Source: Elysia crispata (Eukaryota; Mollusca; Gastropoda; Plakobranchidae). From it: a stretch of 64,000 nucleotides of DNA. Shown piece by piece: positions 34,101 to 51,300 of this stretch; the first letter of the stretch is position 1, and each line of letters starts with the position of its first letter. The position numbers were made by a program, and so were the translations under genes. The stretch covers positions 355,001 through 419,000 of the forward strand of contig JAWDGP010003607.1 in assembly GCA_033675545.1 (NCBI GenBank), written 5' to 3'. The notes below the pieces were generated by a model, which was not told the DNA's origin, did not search any database, and worked only from the letters and a program-made list of their open reading frames with translations.

Positions 34101-37100
34101 TGTGGTGATGCAGAGAATGTGTGCAAAGTCCAAAAGCCAATACAGAAAATATGTGGTTCTTTCTCCTCACAGAATGCTATGGATGTAGCTTTTTCAAATC
34201 TAAAAACAATGAAAACCTCTGAGCAGCCCATTGCTATCAGTGTTCCGCAGAGTTTAGGTATCTACACCAGTTCCCTATCTGCGCTCAGACATCAGGCTAC
34301 AGAAATCAGAAAATCAGGAGCGCTGAGTGGGTCAGGAGTTGAGAAGACTAAGCTTGACAACTGTGATATGCCAACTGTGAATGATATTGATAGAGGGACT
34401 TGGGCGGAAAAACAAAGTGATATAACAGGATGCATTTATCAAGAGGTAGACAAAAATCTTAGTTGCAATTTCAATAACTTATCTCCTCAATCTTGCAAAA
34501 CACAGAATGGTTCCAATAATCTTAACAGAAGAGGAAGTGAAACAAACAAAGATCTTAAAAAAACATTACATAAAAATCATGATTCGAAGAAAAGGGGCAC
34601 AAATCCCACTTATCAGAGTGAAGATCAAAAACTTGCAGGGAAAAAAGGTGAGAAGTCAATGAGTTGTGATGATGCTAAAACACAGAAGGAGGATACACAG
34701 TATAGACAGTCTGAGGAAAAAGGCCCTCACATGGCCAGCTGGAGGCAAGAAATTGATGCACTCTCAGGTTAGTTCATAGGTAGATTATTTGTTTTGCCTT
34801 GAAAAGTGTTCCCATTTCTATGCATTTTTAAGAGTTTGCAATTGTACAGCATTCAAATAAAATTCATTAAAGTTAGAGGCAAGTGCTAATTGTTCGTACT
34901 TTCTTTTTATAGGTTACTTGTGGCCAAATTTGAATTAAAGAAAGAAAGTTAATTCCAAATTTTTTTGGCCTAATAGTTTGGGTTAAAAGGGCTTATTTGA
35001 AACTCTTTGTGCGTCAGTGACTACCTGGGCTTGTGTTGTAAAGAATTTAATGTAAATAAAGTTTAAGGCAGTATTAGTGATAATCATGTATCAAACATTG
35101 GGATCTAGAAACTAAACTCAGATGCAGTTACACCAACCTGCCCAGCTTTTAGCTTTGCCTATATATGTTTTGTAACTGACCATACTGTTTACTTTCAGAC
35201 AATATTCTACCCTGATAAAGACAATGTTGAAAGCCATTCAGATTTCAGGATTAATCTTGCATTCCCTACCCACATAACCTTTTATATTTTAGCCCTGTAT
35301 ACAGCAGATAAATTTCTTTAATTTCTTATCCTGTAATTACTTTAGAGTTTAGAGAAACAAGCTATGATGCAACTCCAATATGTCAACTGTTCCAACACAA
35401 AGGAACTTTCAGAAGCATGGCATAATTATGTGCACATTGAAAGTGATTGATGTGATTTTATTCACATGCATTAAATAGCCAAACGTTTTTAGGTTCTAAA
35501 AGTGTGCACTAAAGGCTTATACAAAAGAGAATTTATTGAATATAGGTTAGTTACTGGAGAGTTTTACCCGTTTATTTCCATTGAAATACTACCTTTCATC
35601 TTAATCAGACTTTTTATACTTTTAATGGGTATATTAATCCTACATTTCTTATACACTATGTATGTCTTCGATAAATATAATCTGATCCCACGTTTTTCCA
35701 GGCAAGACACTATATGTAAACAACCAGTCTGGTCACACTGTCTTAGAGGACCAATGGCCAGAGATGTCCTCACAGTCTCTCAGAGCATTGATGACAGTTA
35801 AAACAAACACAGGTAAACAGATATTATGAGGAGGATAAACGCTAAGCACAAAAACAAAGTGGGATCTACTTATTTCTCATTTTAGTAACGCAAAGCTTTT
35901 TCTATAGTATTTTGTTGAATATATCTTTAAAGATGTGAGGGGCACACACACAAAAAAATGTAAAACATAGACATATTGAACATGGTAAATAGATAATAAA
36001 TATTTATCCATTAAAAGATTGTTTAACTAAAAATGTTTAAAGCAAAACATGACTAGGTCAAATGAATTTCGTTCCCAAAATCATTCCTTTGACAATCACC
36101 TGTTAAAATCACATAGATTATCACAGCCCATATAATTTTGTTAAACTTTCTGTATTTTCAATTTCTTTCATTTACAGGAAAAGAAGATACATTGGACCAC
36201 GAGCTGGAGGGTCTCAGTGCCAGTGGCAGGAAGGCTGTGGCCGATGTCATTAGCTCTCATGTAGAAGAAGCAGAAGCAGAGGTGTATTCCAAGTGGAGGG
36301 GAGGCAGGGACATCACCTATGGTATTTTTATTAATTTATGCAAACTAGTGTTCTCAGGCCGGGACAGTAAATTTCAGAAACTTTAAATGTCTAAGACTGT
36401 GTATAAAAGGGGGATTGAAAACCTCTAAGACAAAATTTTGATTTATATAGACGGCAATCTTATTTATTGACTTCTCGACTTTTATTTAGTGTCTTTATTT
36501 TAATTTTCAAACGTCATTATTGAAATACCTGTACATTTTCTACAGTGGTTGTCTTTTTCATTAATCACTTAAACATAGAAAACTGATTTATAGTAAAAAA
36601 AACAAATAGATTCTCTTTTATTGAAAGTGATGAGAGTATTATTATGAGGGTTGGTAATGGTTAATTTTAAGAAACATATACTTCTAGTTGTTATCATGTT
36701 AGGCTATAAACTAAAACTATTATAGCACCAGACTCATTTGACATTCTTCTTTTATTCAGAGAAAGAAGCAGGCATGGATGTGTCTACACTGTTAGCGAAG
36801 TGGAACAATCCCATTTATTCGCAGTATAAGCCTGTAAGTACTTCTTCAAGAGCATTGGACCATTAACACAAATCACATTATCAACGTCCTAGACCAAATA
36901 AGCATTCATAATTACATACATATGCAGAAAAGAATCAGCTTTCCTAGGTTGTTATAAATAAAGTCATACATTGTGTTATAAACATTAAGTATTCCTTGTT
37001 CAATTAAAGAAATGTAAAAAAAATTGACTTTTAAAAAGGCAAAATCAATGACTTTTACGATCTCATCCATGTTAAGGACCTGTCTGGCCATTTATAAATA

Positions 37101-40100
37101 GAATCATGGAAGTAACTATCAAGAAAATTATTCCTTGTAACCAAAGCAAGAAAAGGAATCAAATTACCAAAATATGATGTAAATGACATGTATGTATACC
37201 TTTTTCAGAATTTTCATTCTTTGCAAACTTATTTGATAATTCCTGAGTTAAGATGTAAAGATTTAAGACTTATGTATCATTTGTCAGTAAGTTCTTCCTT
37301 AAATCCCGAAGAATGAAAATGACAAATGACAAATCTCTTCTTTTTCTTGTTTTCTGCTCATTTCATGCTAGTGTATTATGCATCTTATACTTATTTACGT
37401 TTACCATTTGATTTTGCCATCTTATTTTTTACGTCAAAACATCCTGTGTTGGTCATTGTCTTATAGAGAAAAATAAGCTCTTGAATTGACCATACTGAGA
37501 TATGAACCTAATGATGAGGTAAAAGTATCGAAGTTAACTATCAAAACTAGGGATTTCACATTTACAAAAAGAACAATGGGCATTTTTTAATCTCAAAATG
37601 TTCATAACATTTTGGCCAAAGTAGAAGATTAATCCAAACACAATGGCTTCAAATAGTTGATAGAATTGTGATATCAAACTTTTTCTTTCATATTGAAAAT
37701 TAACCCAGGCTTAAACTGTTTCCCATACAGTCCATAAGGGACAAAAGTATGTAAAAAAAAGTATAATTTATGTCATTATTCAGATTTTACATGATTTTAT
37801 AAATTGAATTTGAGTTATGATAAGTAAAGATACATTAATCAAAATTGAGTGAATAAGTTCCTAGAAATACTTTGCTTAAATTATAAATATTTACACTTGT
37901 CCAATAATCAAAGGCTGATTACTAACAAGTTCAACACTTTGTGTTTTCTTCCCTGCCAGCCATCTTCAGAAGCAGAACCTTGCCCAAATGCGTTGGTTGC
38001 CAAGTCTTGTTTTAACGCATTGTCTATGGTGGAATTTACAAAAGACATGCTCGACAGAGTGAAAGTAAGTTTTGCCTCTTGTCCAACTTTCTTTTAAATA
38101 ATAGTAAGAATGCTGTATTAGAAGTTCTGTTTTTATAGTTTAAAAAAACTTGCCTTATATCATCCTGTTTGTATACACTTCGTTTTTTTTTAAATCCATG
38201 CTTTTTACCATAACAATGTTTGAGTTTGTTTAGTATTTATGTATTCTGTTCTAATTTTTATACTATAAACACATTACTGAAGAAGAAAATATTTCTTTTT
38301 TTTTTTTTGAAAAATTTAGAAATATAATATTTCAAACATTATGATCTTAAATCATAGCTATAAGATTATTTTATTTGCTTCATCTTGCTGTGGAATAAAT
38401 AGGTTTGACATGCAATATGGATTGAATTTAAATTAACTCAATTTGAATATAATGTTAACACCTATGTGCTAAAAGTCAAATTACAAATTTCAGTTTATTT
38501 AAAGTTCTATTACAATCCACACAAATGAGGTGTTATTTGTAAAATATTATTTCAGCCAGTGGCATTTTTGTGCTGTTTTGTTTTTCTGTCACTGAGCTAG
38601 GAAATTGATCTTTTAAAATATGTTTTATGAGTAGTATAATATTTTGATTCGAAATTTAGTACTTGATAAACATTTTCTTTGCAAGTATTTATAATTAATT
38701 TTATTAACGGTGTAATTCCTTTTACATGGGCTATTCTTTCCAACAAGGTTATCGGGCAAGTAGACAACAAATTTATCGCCTGTGAAATTAAAAATAAGAT
38801 GAAAGGTAAGATTGCCTTAATAATGTTCTTATTTGGTGAAATACAAAAAAATGTTTTATACCCTTTTAAGTATCAGAAATAAACTTCTTCCACTTTTTAG
38901 TATGGATGCTCAGGAGCAGTTATTGGGTGTCCTTTATTAGAATTACTTCTTTTCTATTTCCCTTTTTGAGCCCTATATGTTGTCATACTTCTTATGTGAC
39001 CCTTAGATAAAAGTAATGGTAATTGGCTTTGAGAAATTGGATCAATGTATATACTTGTATTCAAGATTTGCTTATAGCAAGAATATCTGCACTACATTTT
39101 GAAAAAATGTAAAGGCTGTGTCAAAGCATAAACGAGAATGGTATATTATGAATATCAAAACAGTGAAGAATCAGTGTCTCGCATCCAAATGTTGTCAAAT
39201 TTCAGGCTCCTCATCTTCTCTGCTTGTTTTGCTTGACCAACACGCAGTACATGAGAGGATACGAGTAGAGTATTTCACTCAAGGTTGGCACAAATACTTT
39301 TAATATTTTATACTTTTTGACAGATTAATCTAACTAAAAATCAAGAAAACTGTTGTTATTAACAATATATATAGGGAAAGAAAGTCAGCATATAAGTATT
39401 CAAGTCTATCAGTATGATTTTTATTTTCTAGTATCGTGTATGAGATTTTATTTAACACTGTTTCATGTGTTGAGTTTTCCAGACTAGTAATGTTCTGTGT
39501 GTGATCTCTTAACTTTTTTCCGGGTCTACTATCAAAGCAGCAACATTCATTACTATTCTTATAATGATTTAAAAGCAGAACACAATTAGGTCCAAGGAGG
39601 ATCCCTCAAAATCACAAATTCCTCAAACTCATCTATTTTCCCCTTCTAAATATCTCTTTATTCTCTTCTACCTTTTCGTCAAAATAGTTCGAAGTTATAA
39701 TCATCCTCAATTAAAGAAAGAAAATGTTTGCATCTTGAGAAATTTGACTGACCTTGACTTGAGTTTAAAAAAAATAGCACACCCTGCCTCTCCCTTTCAC
39801 TAAGTAGCAACAGTTTGTATTCAAGTACCCTAACCTTTGATGCCTAATCGCTAGCAAGAGAGACACCCCCTCTCCTGTTCAACCTTAATACCCCTAGTGC
39901 CATTTATCTGTGGTACTTGCTAGGTCTATCTGTCACTTGGACTTCAAAGGGACCAATTCTTTACAAACTTTGTTTATCCCACGTGTTCAAGACATGGGTA
40001 ATGATGATGTTTAAATCCCTATCCCTAGCCCAATCAATCAGAACATGGGTGTGAAAAAAAAAAGGTAAGTAAGATCTCTTTATTGATGTTTAGGATGCCG

Positions 40101-43100
40101 GATGAGCTCATTAGGTAAAACATTAGACTCTCAATAGGGAGCTTTCGGTTCAGTCTTTTGTCAGATCCTCTGACAGAGAGCTCCTGTCTGGGTTAAAGAT
40201 TATTCAGTATTAAGCGACAGTACATTATATTTAGTCAACCCTTAGACTGAACTTATGCCGAGTTAGAAGTTTGTGACCATGATCTTAATGTAGACCTAGA
40301 GTCCAGAGCTAGACACAACATCAAGATTTCGAGATCCGTTAAGCGCTGGGGTTTAGAGAACAAGTTTCCACATAATCTGACTTGAGAATGACAGATTGGG
40401 TTGTTTGGAGATATGTCTTCAATCTGCTATTTGAAATACTAAAAGTAGGAAAAATACAGCAAATCAGGTATCTTCATAAAGCTTAGAATTGTACGGAAGT
40501 AACAGAGAAAACACAAAGCCTTAATACATTGTGAACGCACATCAAAATATTGGGGAAAGCTATCCCACACACCAAGTTCAGGGCCCGAGTGCTAAAACAG
40601 AATGTTCGAAACGGCTTATGTAAACATATCAAAATTCCCCTATGAATTTGAGGAATCTGTATTTAGTCACGCTCCAAACTACTAAGCTGAGGGTTCCAAC
40701 TTCTAGTGCTCACATCTTGAGGTATTGGTTCCTCTCAAAAGGCTTTTATAAATTTCATTTTTGTAAGGATCACAAAAATATTGCTTTGAAAAACAAGAAC
40801 AATATTCACTTTCACTTTTTTCTTTTTTCTCTTGCTACCTTGCTCTCTTCTTGTTCCTGTCTCTATCCGCCCGCTCCATCAGTCCGGGCCTGATCTGGCT
40901 TTCTTTAATTTTACTTACTTATCTTGGTCCCTCTGGCTCTATCTGTTTGCACTTTTACTTTTTTACCCTCCATATTTAATAAGAAGTTTTTTTCACATAT
41001 TTAGATTTTTTTCATCATTTATCAGATATCAATCTCATTATGGCAGCTACGTAGGTATTATTTTGCTTTATTTCTTTTTCATCAGAATGTTATGTGAAGA
41101 AAAATAATGAGAAGACTGATATGCTAGAGAAGGCTGACCTGAATCCTGTACAGACTATTGTCATGGATCAAGATGATGTCCGCATACTGAAAGCGTTTAG
41201 ACGCGAGTTTAACAGAATAGGTAAGCTTTGGTTATGGTTTTTTTTTCCCCTATCAGCATATGTATTGTACTTATCTTTACTCTCAGTCATGGCCTTTGGT
41301 AAAATTTTGAGTTAAAAAACCAACCAACCGTTTCTCTATGCTAACTTAAAATATTAATTAAAATTTTTTGTAGTGCAAAGAAGCTTTGATAGGTTTGGAA
41401 GAAACTTGAAGTTTATTTATGGCTTTAATAATTTATCTGAAATCACCAGCTTATCTTGTATCTATGCTTATCCAGAGTATGTTTTCATGTGTGTGTTTGT
41501 GTTCATTATTACCTCTGTGCTTTATACTGGCAACTTAAGAATATAATTATACAATTTTTAGTATCTTTACACTTGATAAAGAAAGAAAAATGTTTCTTAA
41601 TTTACAGGTGTGAGCTTTAATCTTGATGCGACAAGTCGAACTGTGGTGCACATCAGCTCAGTACCAGCCATTCTTCTTGAGAGAGAAGCATTAGAAGTCC
41701 GCAGACGAAGGGCAACGAATGTGGAAGAGAAAATTGAGGTGAAATATAGTCATAAATTAGTAACAGTATTATCTCATACTTTTGATAAAACTCCACGATT
41801 CCAGTATAATTATATTCTTAAGTTGCCAGTATAAAGCCCAGAGGTAATACAACACAAACATACACATGACAACTTACTCTGGATAAGCATAGATACAAGA
41901 TATGTACATTAGTCTAAAATCCATAAGTGTTTTGAACAAATCTCTAGCCGTAGGCATTGCCCTAAAAACATTTGGGAATCCATTGTTGCAGTAACTTCTT
42001 GCAATTCTGTTCAGTTGCATATTCATCTTCCATAGGTGTGATAGATGCTAACTTTGTTGGTGTTCTGTGATCATGGTAAATATCTTTTAGTGGTCCTAGA
42101 AAACACTGTCTTTGGTTAAGTCTGGATTTCAAAGATACTAGCAGATTTTTATTGTTTTTCTGAATTTTTCTTATTTCAGTTTAAGTAATGTTAGTGGCTG
42201 CTCATGCATAGCATTTTTACAATCATTAAGCTATTTGATCAAGTCTTCTTTGAATCATATTTTTTTTTCTATTATTTTTTTTTACATTCATCCTTAGAAA
42301 ACATGGAAAATTTTTCACTCTTAAAAGTTATGTTGTTGTTTTTTTCTAAATGGACCTTTTACTAACATCATTCTAACGGAGTTTTTTTTTTTACAGTGCC
42401 TCATAAAAGAGTACATTGATGTAAGTGAAACACTTCTGGAACTCAAAACTTATGCTAGGTTTAAGGTTTAAGGACAACAAAATGGTTTGGGAAGTGGAGC
42501 ATTTTAGTGTAAATTATCGTTAAAAAATATGAATTACATTTTCATTTTACAAGAATTCCCTCTGTACAAATTTTTGTCGACTGCTCAATTTTATTCATAT
42601 CATGAGTTCATTTAAAGGGAAAGGCCATTATTAAAAGTGCAGAGAAAAATGGGAGCTCATCCATATTTTAAAAGAAATGGAAAATATACATTTACTTCAA
42701 ATGGCAGCTGTCAAAGAGTAGAGTCTGCACAAATTATTTCATAACAAGAAAGCATTTATTGCTTTAAGCTTAAAAGTAACCTATGCTGTTTAGTAGAAGA
42801 GAAAAAGAATTCAACCTTGCTCACCAAAACATGTTTGAATCAATAAGAACCTCAGAATTGTGTTTTAGAAAAGTTAAGCTTTTGTTATTTCAAAACAGAA
42901 GAAAATCTGATATTTTTGAATAGGAGATTCTTGTCTAACAGACTCCTAATTGACTGGTTGTTTGTTTTCAGATGTTAAAGTCAACAAATGGAGCCTGTGG
43001 AAGTTTCCCCCTCACTGTTCATAAACATGTATGCTCTATGGCTTGTCATGGTAAAGGCTTTTTACTTTTGGACATTTTTTCTTACTCATTTTACTATGTG

Positions 43101-44769
43101 CTAATTTTTTTTTTACAAATTATTTTTAAAGATGGTATCCCATAACCTTTTTGTTTTTGGCAAATACTTTAATGAAATAGTTTAAAAATGTAATATGTCA
43201 GACTTGTTGACAATTTCCTCTTTGATTTAAGTGAACCACCAAAAAAATGATATACTAACATCCATTCATGTTTTAGTAAATATCTTTTTTTCATTGTACT
43301 AGAGCTTAGTCCAAGACAGATTACAATTTTGGTAATTTTTAAAATGTGCCAAATTTCCTATCTTTTAGTTATAATTTCTACATAGTTCACTGTAATTTGA
43401 GCTGTGCTGTATCTTTGAATTGTTATATTTTCATGATTTCATCCTCAGGGGCAGTTAAGTTTGGGGATATGTTAACCCTGTCAGAATGCAAGGACTTGTT
43501 GTCTGCCCTGGCTAGATGCAGTCTCCCTTTCCAGTGTGCCCATGGCCGTCCTTCAGTAGCACCAATTGTCAATATCACAGCACTTGAAGAAGAAATTGGC
43601 TGTGTGGTAGGTTCATAGTTATCATCGCTAATACCGACAATGATCGAAGTACATGTGAGAACAAAGGTTATGTAATTATTTTTTATTTTGTAAGTTATAA
43701 AAATCAGACAAAGTTCATAGTTTTAATGAAAATGACAGTAATCTTTGATTAGGGTCAGGACAAACTTGTGAGCTACATAAATATCTAAATAGGCATAAAG
43801 GATTGTTTAATGGATGTAAAAAATAATATGTAAACGTGATATCCATATTTTTTCCACTGTAGGCTAGGCGGCCTTATGCTCAACTCTCTAGTTGATTGTG
43901 ATTGATCATTGTCATACAGCAATCAATAAATAAGAACCAATCAATTTAGCCATTCTCACCTTGATGGGTCGGTGTAAGTATTTTGACCTTTTTGCTCACG
44001 ATCGACAGGGTGTAACAAATTTGAAGCATTGCCATTGGTTTAAATAATACTAGAGGCGAGCTTGTTCTAAATTGACTCATACCACAAGGTGTTGCTTGTG
44101 GCAATTAAATTTCACATAGGGATTCACTTTATGTGACAGATTATTCACAATAAATATCATGCCATGCTTAAAGAGATGCAACTTAAATTGAACAGAAAAA
44201 CTTGTTGGGGCCATGATGTAGTGTTTTCTAATATCCTTTTCTTACCTTTTTCTTAGATCTTTTTTTTTAAAGAGGAAAGTGGCGTAGGGGGAGTTGGAGA
44301 GGATCTTAATTGGACTTTCTAAGATGTCTTATTTTTGGCACTTTTGTTTGAAAATCAAATAGTTATTGAATATTTAAAGTACAAAAATATTTTTTTTTCA
44401 AAGTTTATCTTATGAGTCGATTAAAGGAGGTGTAAATTTGAGATAACAACATTTGAAAGTAGTTATTTTTCTTACCTTTTTGAAAAGGAACTAAAAATTC
44501 AGTCTCTTTCAATTATTTTGATAGTTTCATACAATTTTCACCAGTGGGAAGCTTAGGAAAATGCTTTGTTCTATTATCAACGCATTGAAATATAAAATGG
44601 TAGATATGTAAAGCATTTGGACTGATTGCTAGACCTTGTCTTTTCTTTAATGCAAATTATTTTAATTTGATACAGAGTACTTTTTAAAACTTTTTTTCTT
44701 CCTCAGAAAAAGAAAAAGCCAAACCTATGGAAAATTTCTTCCGTCAAGAATCAAGAAAACCCTAAATGA
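28154..44769 (+). CDS. MLH3: DNA mismatch repair protein MLH3, 14 coding exons, 2351 aa
   Basis: MLH3 pairs with MLH1 as MutL-gamma, the endonuclease that resolves meiotic joint molecules into crossovers and assists mismatch repair in the nucleus. Exons: 28154-28392, 29111-34767, 35702-35812, 36178-36321, 36760-36833, 37960-38064, 38748-38805, 39206-39283, 41086-41220, 41608-41738, 42397-42420, 42972-43050, 43449-43606 and 44707-44769. All junctions are GT..AG with agreeing phases, totalling 7056 nt. GHKL ATPase motifs: VEELVLNSIDAGA (E36, N40), DNGSGI (D64), YFGYRGEAMA (97-106) and GTTVTAFDLF. Endonuclease motif DQHAVHERIRVE is at 2140-2151, with ACHGAVKF (2276-2283) and QCAHGRPS near 2306-2313. 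No active-site change is seen. Human MLH3 is 1453 residues; the excess is in the exon 2 linker. An in-frame TAA two codons upstream fixes the first ATG. An acceptor-like CAG at 28138-28140 suggests a spliced 5' UTR. Confidence 0.96.
40093..40330 (+). mobile_element. tRNA-derived SINE relic in MLH3 intron 8
   Basis: A tRNA-like head shows a degenerate A box around GAGCTCATTAGGTAAAAC, an anticodon-arm-like segment (ATTAGACTCTCAATAGGGAG) and a B box GGTTCAGTC near 40148. It cannot fold as a whole tRNA and runs into a non-tRNA body. Family and exact end are unknown. Confidence 0.5.
41452..41902. repeat. ~100-bp inverted repeat bracketing MLH3 exon 10
   Basis: The left arm (41452-41552, in intron 9) and the reverse complement of the right arm (41804-41902, in intron 10) align over about 100 bases with roughly five substitutions and one small indel, about 94% identity. 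The 251-base spacer contains the whole of exon 10 (41608-41738). The arms sit 55 and 65 bases from its splice sites. Confidence 0.95.
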
Positions 44770-44948
44770 AAATCAATGATAATGGTTTTAATGTATAACT
44801 TATCAAGCTATGAATTATGTTCCAAATGTTTTTTTTTTATTTTAAATGTAGTTAAGATATGCAATGGAAATTGCACAGAATTTCATGGTTTAACATTGTG
44901 AATTTTTTTCCCATTGAATACGGACTAAAAAGGCATAAAATGTTTCGT

Positions 44949-44954
44949 AATAAA
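44949..44954 (+). other. Candidate polyadenylation signal of MLH3
   Basis: AATAAA 180 bases after the MLH3 stop codon, in AT-rich 3' sequence. Further AATAAA-like words follow near 45120, so alternative 3' ends are possible. Confidence 0.5.
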
Positions 44955-49656
<4,702 letters not shown>

Positions 49657-49997
49657 GAGAGATTATACACCTTATGTGGTGCTCATCAAAACATAGGTTT
49701 GCATTATTAAGTTATAAAGGCTGTGCACTTTTAACATAGCGACATATTCAATAGAATTCCATCAAGAAAGTTACCGACATACACAGACTTTGTGACCAAA
49801 CCAGTACATTTTAGAAATATCAACTGTCTAACGGATCCCTTTATAGTTACATTTTTAGACACAGTTTTAGAGACTTAACTTATTGATTTATGCCAGTCAT
49901 AATATTTCAACTGATGATCTCAAATGTGTTTTTCTATATGCAATATTGAAGCGACATTATTTCTCCGGTGTTCACGATTAAGAAAGATTTATCCCAT

Positions 49998-50339
49998 CTA
50001 ATAGTTCTGCATAGTCAACACACAAACAACGGCAAGTGCGAAGATTCCTATCGGGTTGGTCAACAAGACCAGAAATGCCCATACAATAGTCTGAATCACG
50101 GCCAAAACAGACAGCAGCAAAACGGAGGAGATAACCATAAGCACGGAGACAGGCACCGCCAGGATCTGGAGCAGGGAGTACAACACATCCAATAAGATTG
50201 AGGTAATCATTCCACACTTATATTGCTCACAGTACGTCATGGCCCATTCCATGGTATTGGAGAGTAGAAAGAGAGCGGCAAGAGCGAGAAACAAGATGGC
50301 CGGCAACATGATAAAGGACACCACAGTCTCGTCTGCCAT
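49998..50339 (-). CDS. Small multi-spanning membrane protein (gene A), unrecognised family
   Basis: A single uninterrupted frame of 113 residues starting MADETVVSF and ending TMQNY. It has about four hydrophobic segments: residues ~6-28, ~43-62, ~64-86 and ~90-108. The first loop carries YCEQYKC, two cysteines that could pair. The start has a strong context (G at -3, G at +4). The run is clearly more GC-rich and codon-like than its AT-rich surroundings, which supports it being real. I do not recognise the family. It may be a distant paralogue of the plus-strand gene at 53859: both begin with an ET-V stretch entering a membrane segment, have a cysteine in the first loop and a proline-bearing second segment (AVPVSV against FPAAV). 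Further exons cannot be excluded. Confidence 0.6.
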   Translation of the reverse strand: MADETVVSFIMLPAILFLALAALFLLSNTMEWAMTYCEQYKCGMITSILLDVLYSLLQILAVPVSVLMVISSVLLLSVLAVIQTIVWAFLVLLTNPIGIFALAVVCVLTMQNY

Positions 50340-50500
50340 TTCTTATCCGGTTATTTCTGTCTGTGTTGCAAAAATATTGTGCCCTAGAAACCTTTCCCTT
50401 AGCAGGGATTAAGGCTATCGTGAATGAGTAACTGGTATTAGCGATGGTATTCCTTCGTTTAGACACACTGGCTGGTATCACAATAGTCTATGCCATGCAG

Positions 50501-50752
50501 TCAATGCTGCTGTATCTTGTTATCCAATTCTTCGCGAGTTGCTGTCTTGCTTTCTTGGAAGCACATGTAACAGGAATTTGGATTCACCTCTGATTTTTCA
50601 TGAGGAAATCCGGTGTCAATTTCTGCAATGAAAAGGGGCTCGACATTGCACAATACATGCGAACCTATGGCTAAAGGCCTGATATGAGGAGCACTGAATG
50701 ATTTATTCCCAAGCATTCCACATTGCATTAAATTCAGAGAAGAGATAATGCA
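50501..50752 (-). other. Open frame with coding-like composition, unrecognised
   Basis: The frame starts just after an AG dinucleotide and runs through MQCGMLGNKSFSAPH, GSHVLCNVEPLFIAEI and NSCYMCFQ to a stop. The amino-acid mix is balanced rather than low-complexity, and the VEPLF...CYMCF spacing faintly recalls the start of SMYD/SET proteins, though I would not assign it. It could be an exon, a gene fragment or chance. It lies just upstream of gene A on the same strand but in a different frame, with no clear donor joining them. Confidence 0.25.
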
Positions 50753-50759
50753 CTAAAGC

Positions 50760-51300
50760 ATTAAGCTTCAGTAATGTATATATCTCTTAAACTATGATTC
50801 AAAGATTCATATTGTTTTAGGCCCTACCGTTTGGTGCACAGCGTTTCTGTACAAGTTTCAGATTTATATTCTATATCTATCTAGCACTAGACTAGAGATA
50901 AAGATAGATCTAAATCTATATGGCTTAATCTCTAATTCATCACTTATTGCCGGTTTGTTATCTGCAAGAGAGGAGTTGCTTTATAGATCGCTTTGGTCGT
51001 ATTGAATTCTGCGATTGTGTTATCAAATATCTCATCAGAGCAAATAGACATAATGCTTTTTAAAACTTTCTGTTAGGTATCTTGTCTTGGAGGATCCTAT
51101 CTTAATCAGTCATCTAGTCTCTTCAGCCATAATAAAATCAGGAAGTGACGTTTTTATTTTTATTGAATGAGGACCTCTTTGAAAACTCTGCATGTTGAAA
51201 AGGGACATCCCGCAAAATGTTTTTTTCAATACACGCCCAACTTTTGGCTGTACTAAGTATGTTTGAGATAAAGCAATGTGATTATATGATTTCCAACTGA
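50760..51300. other. Intergenic DNA with CTAGAT-type motif
   Basis: No gene seen. Contains a loose CTAGA/AGATCTA cluster at 50870-50922 like those at 23.2, 25.7 and 52.7 kb. Confidence 0.5.
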
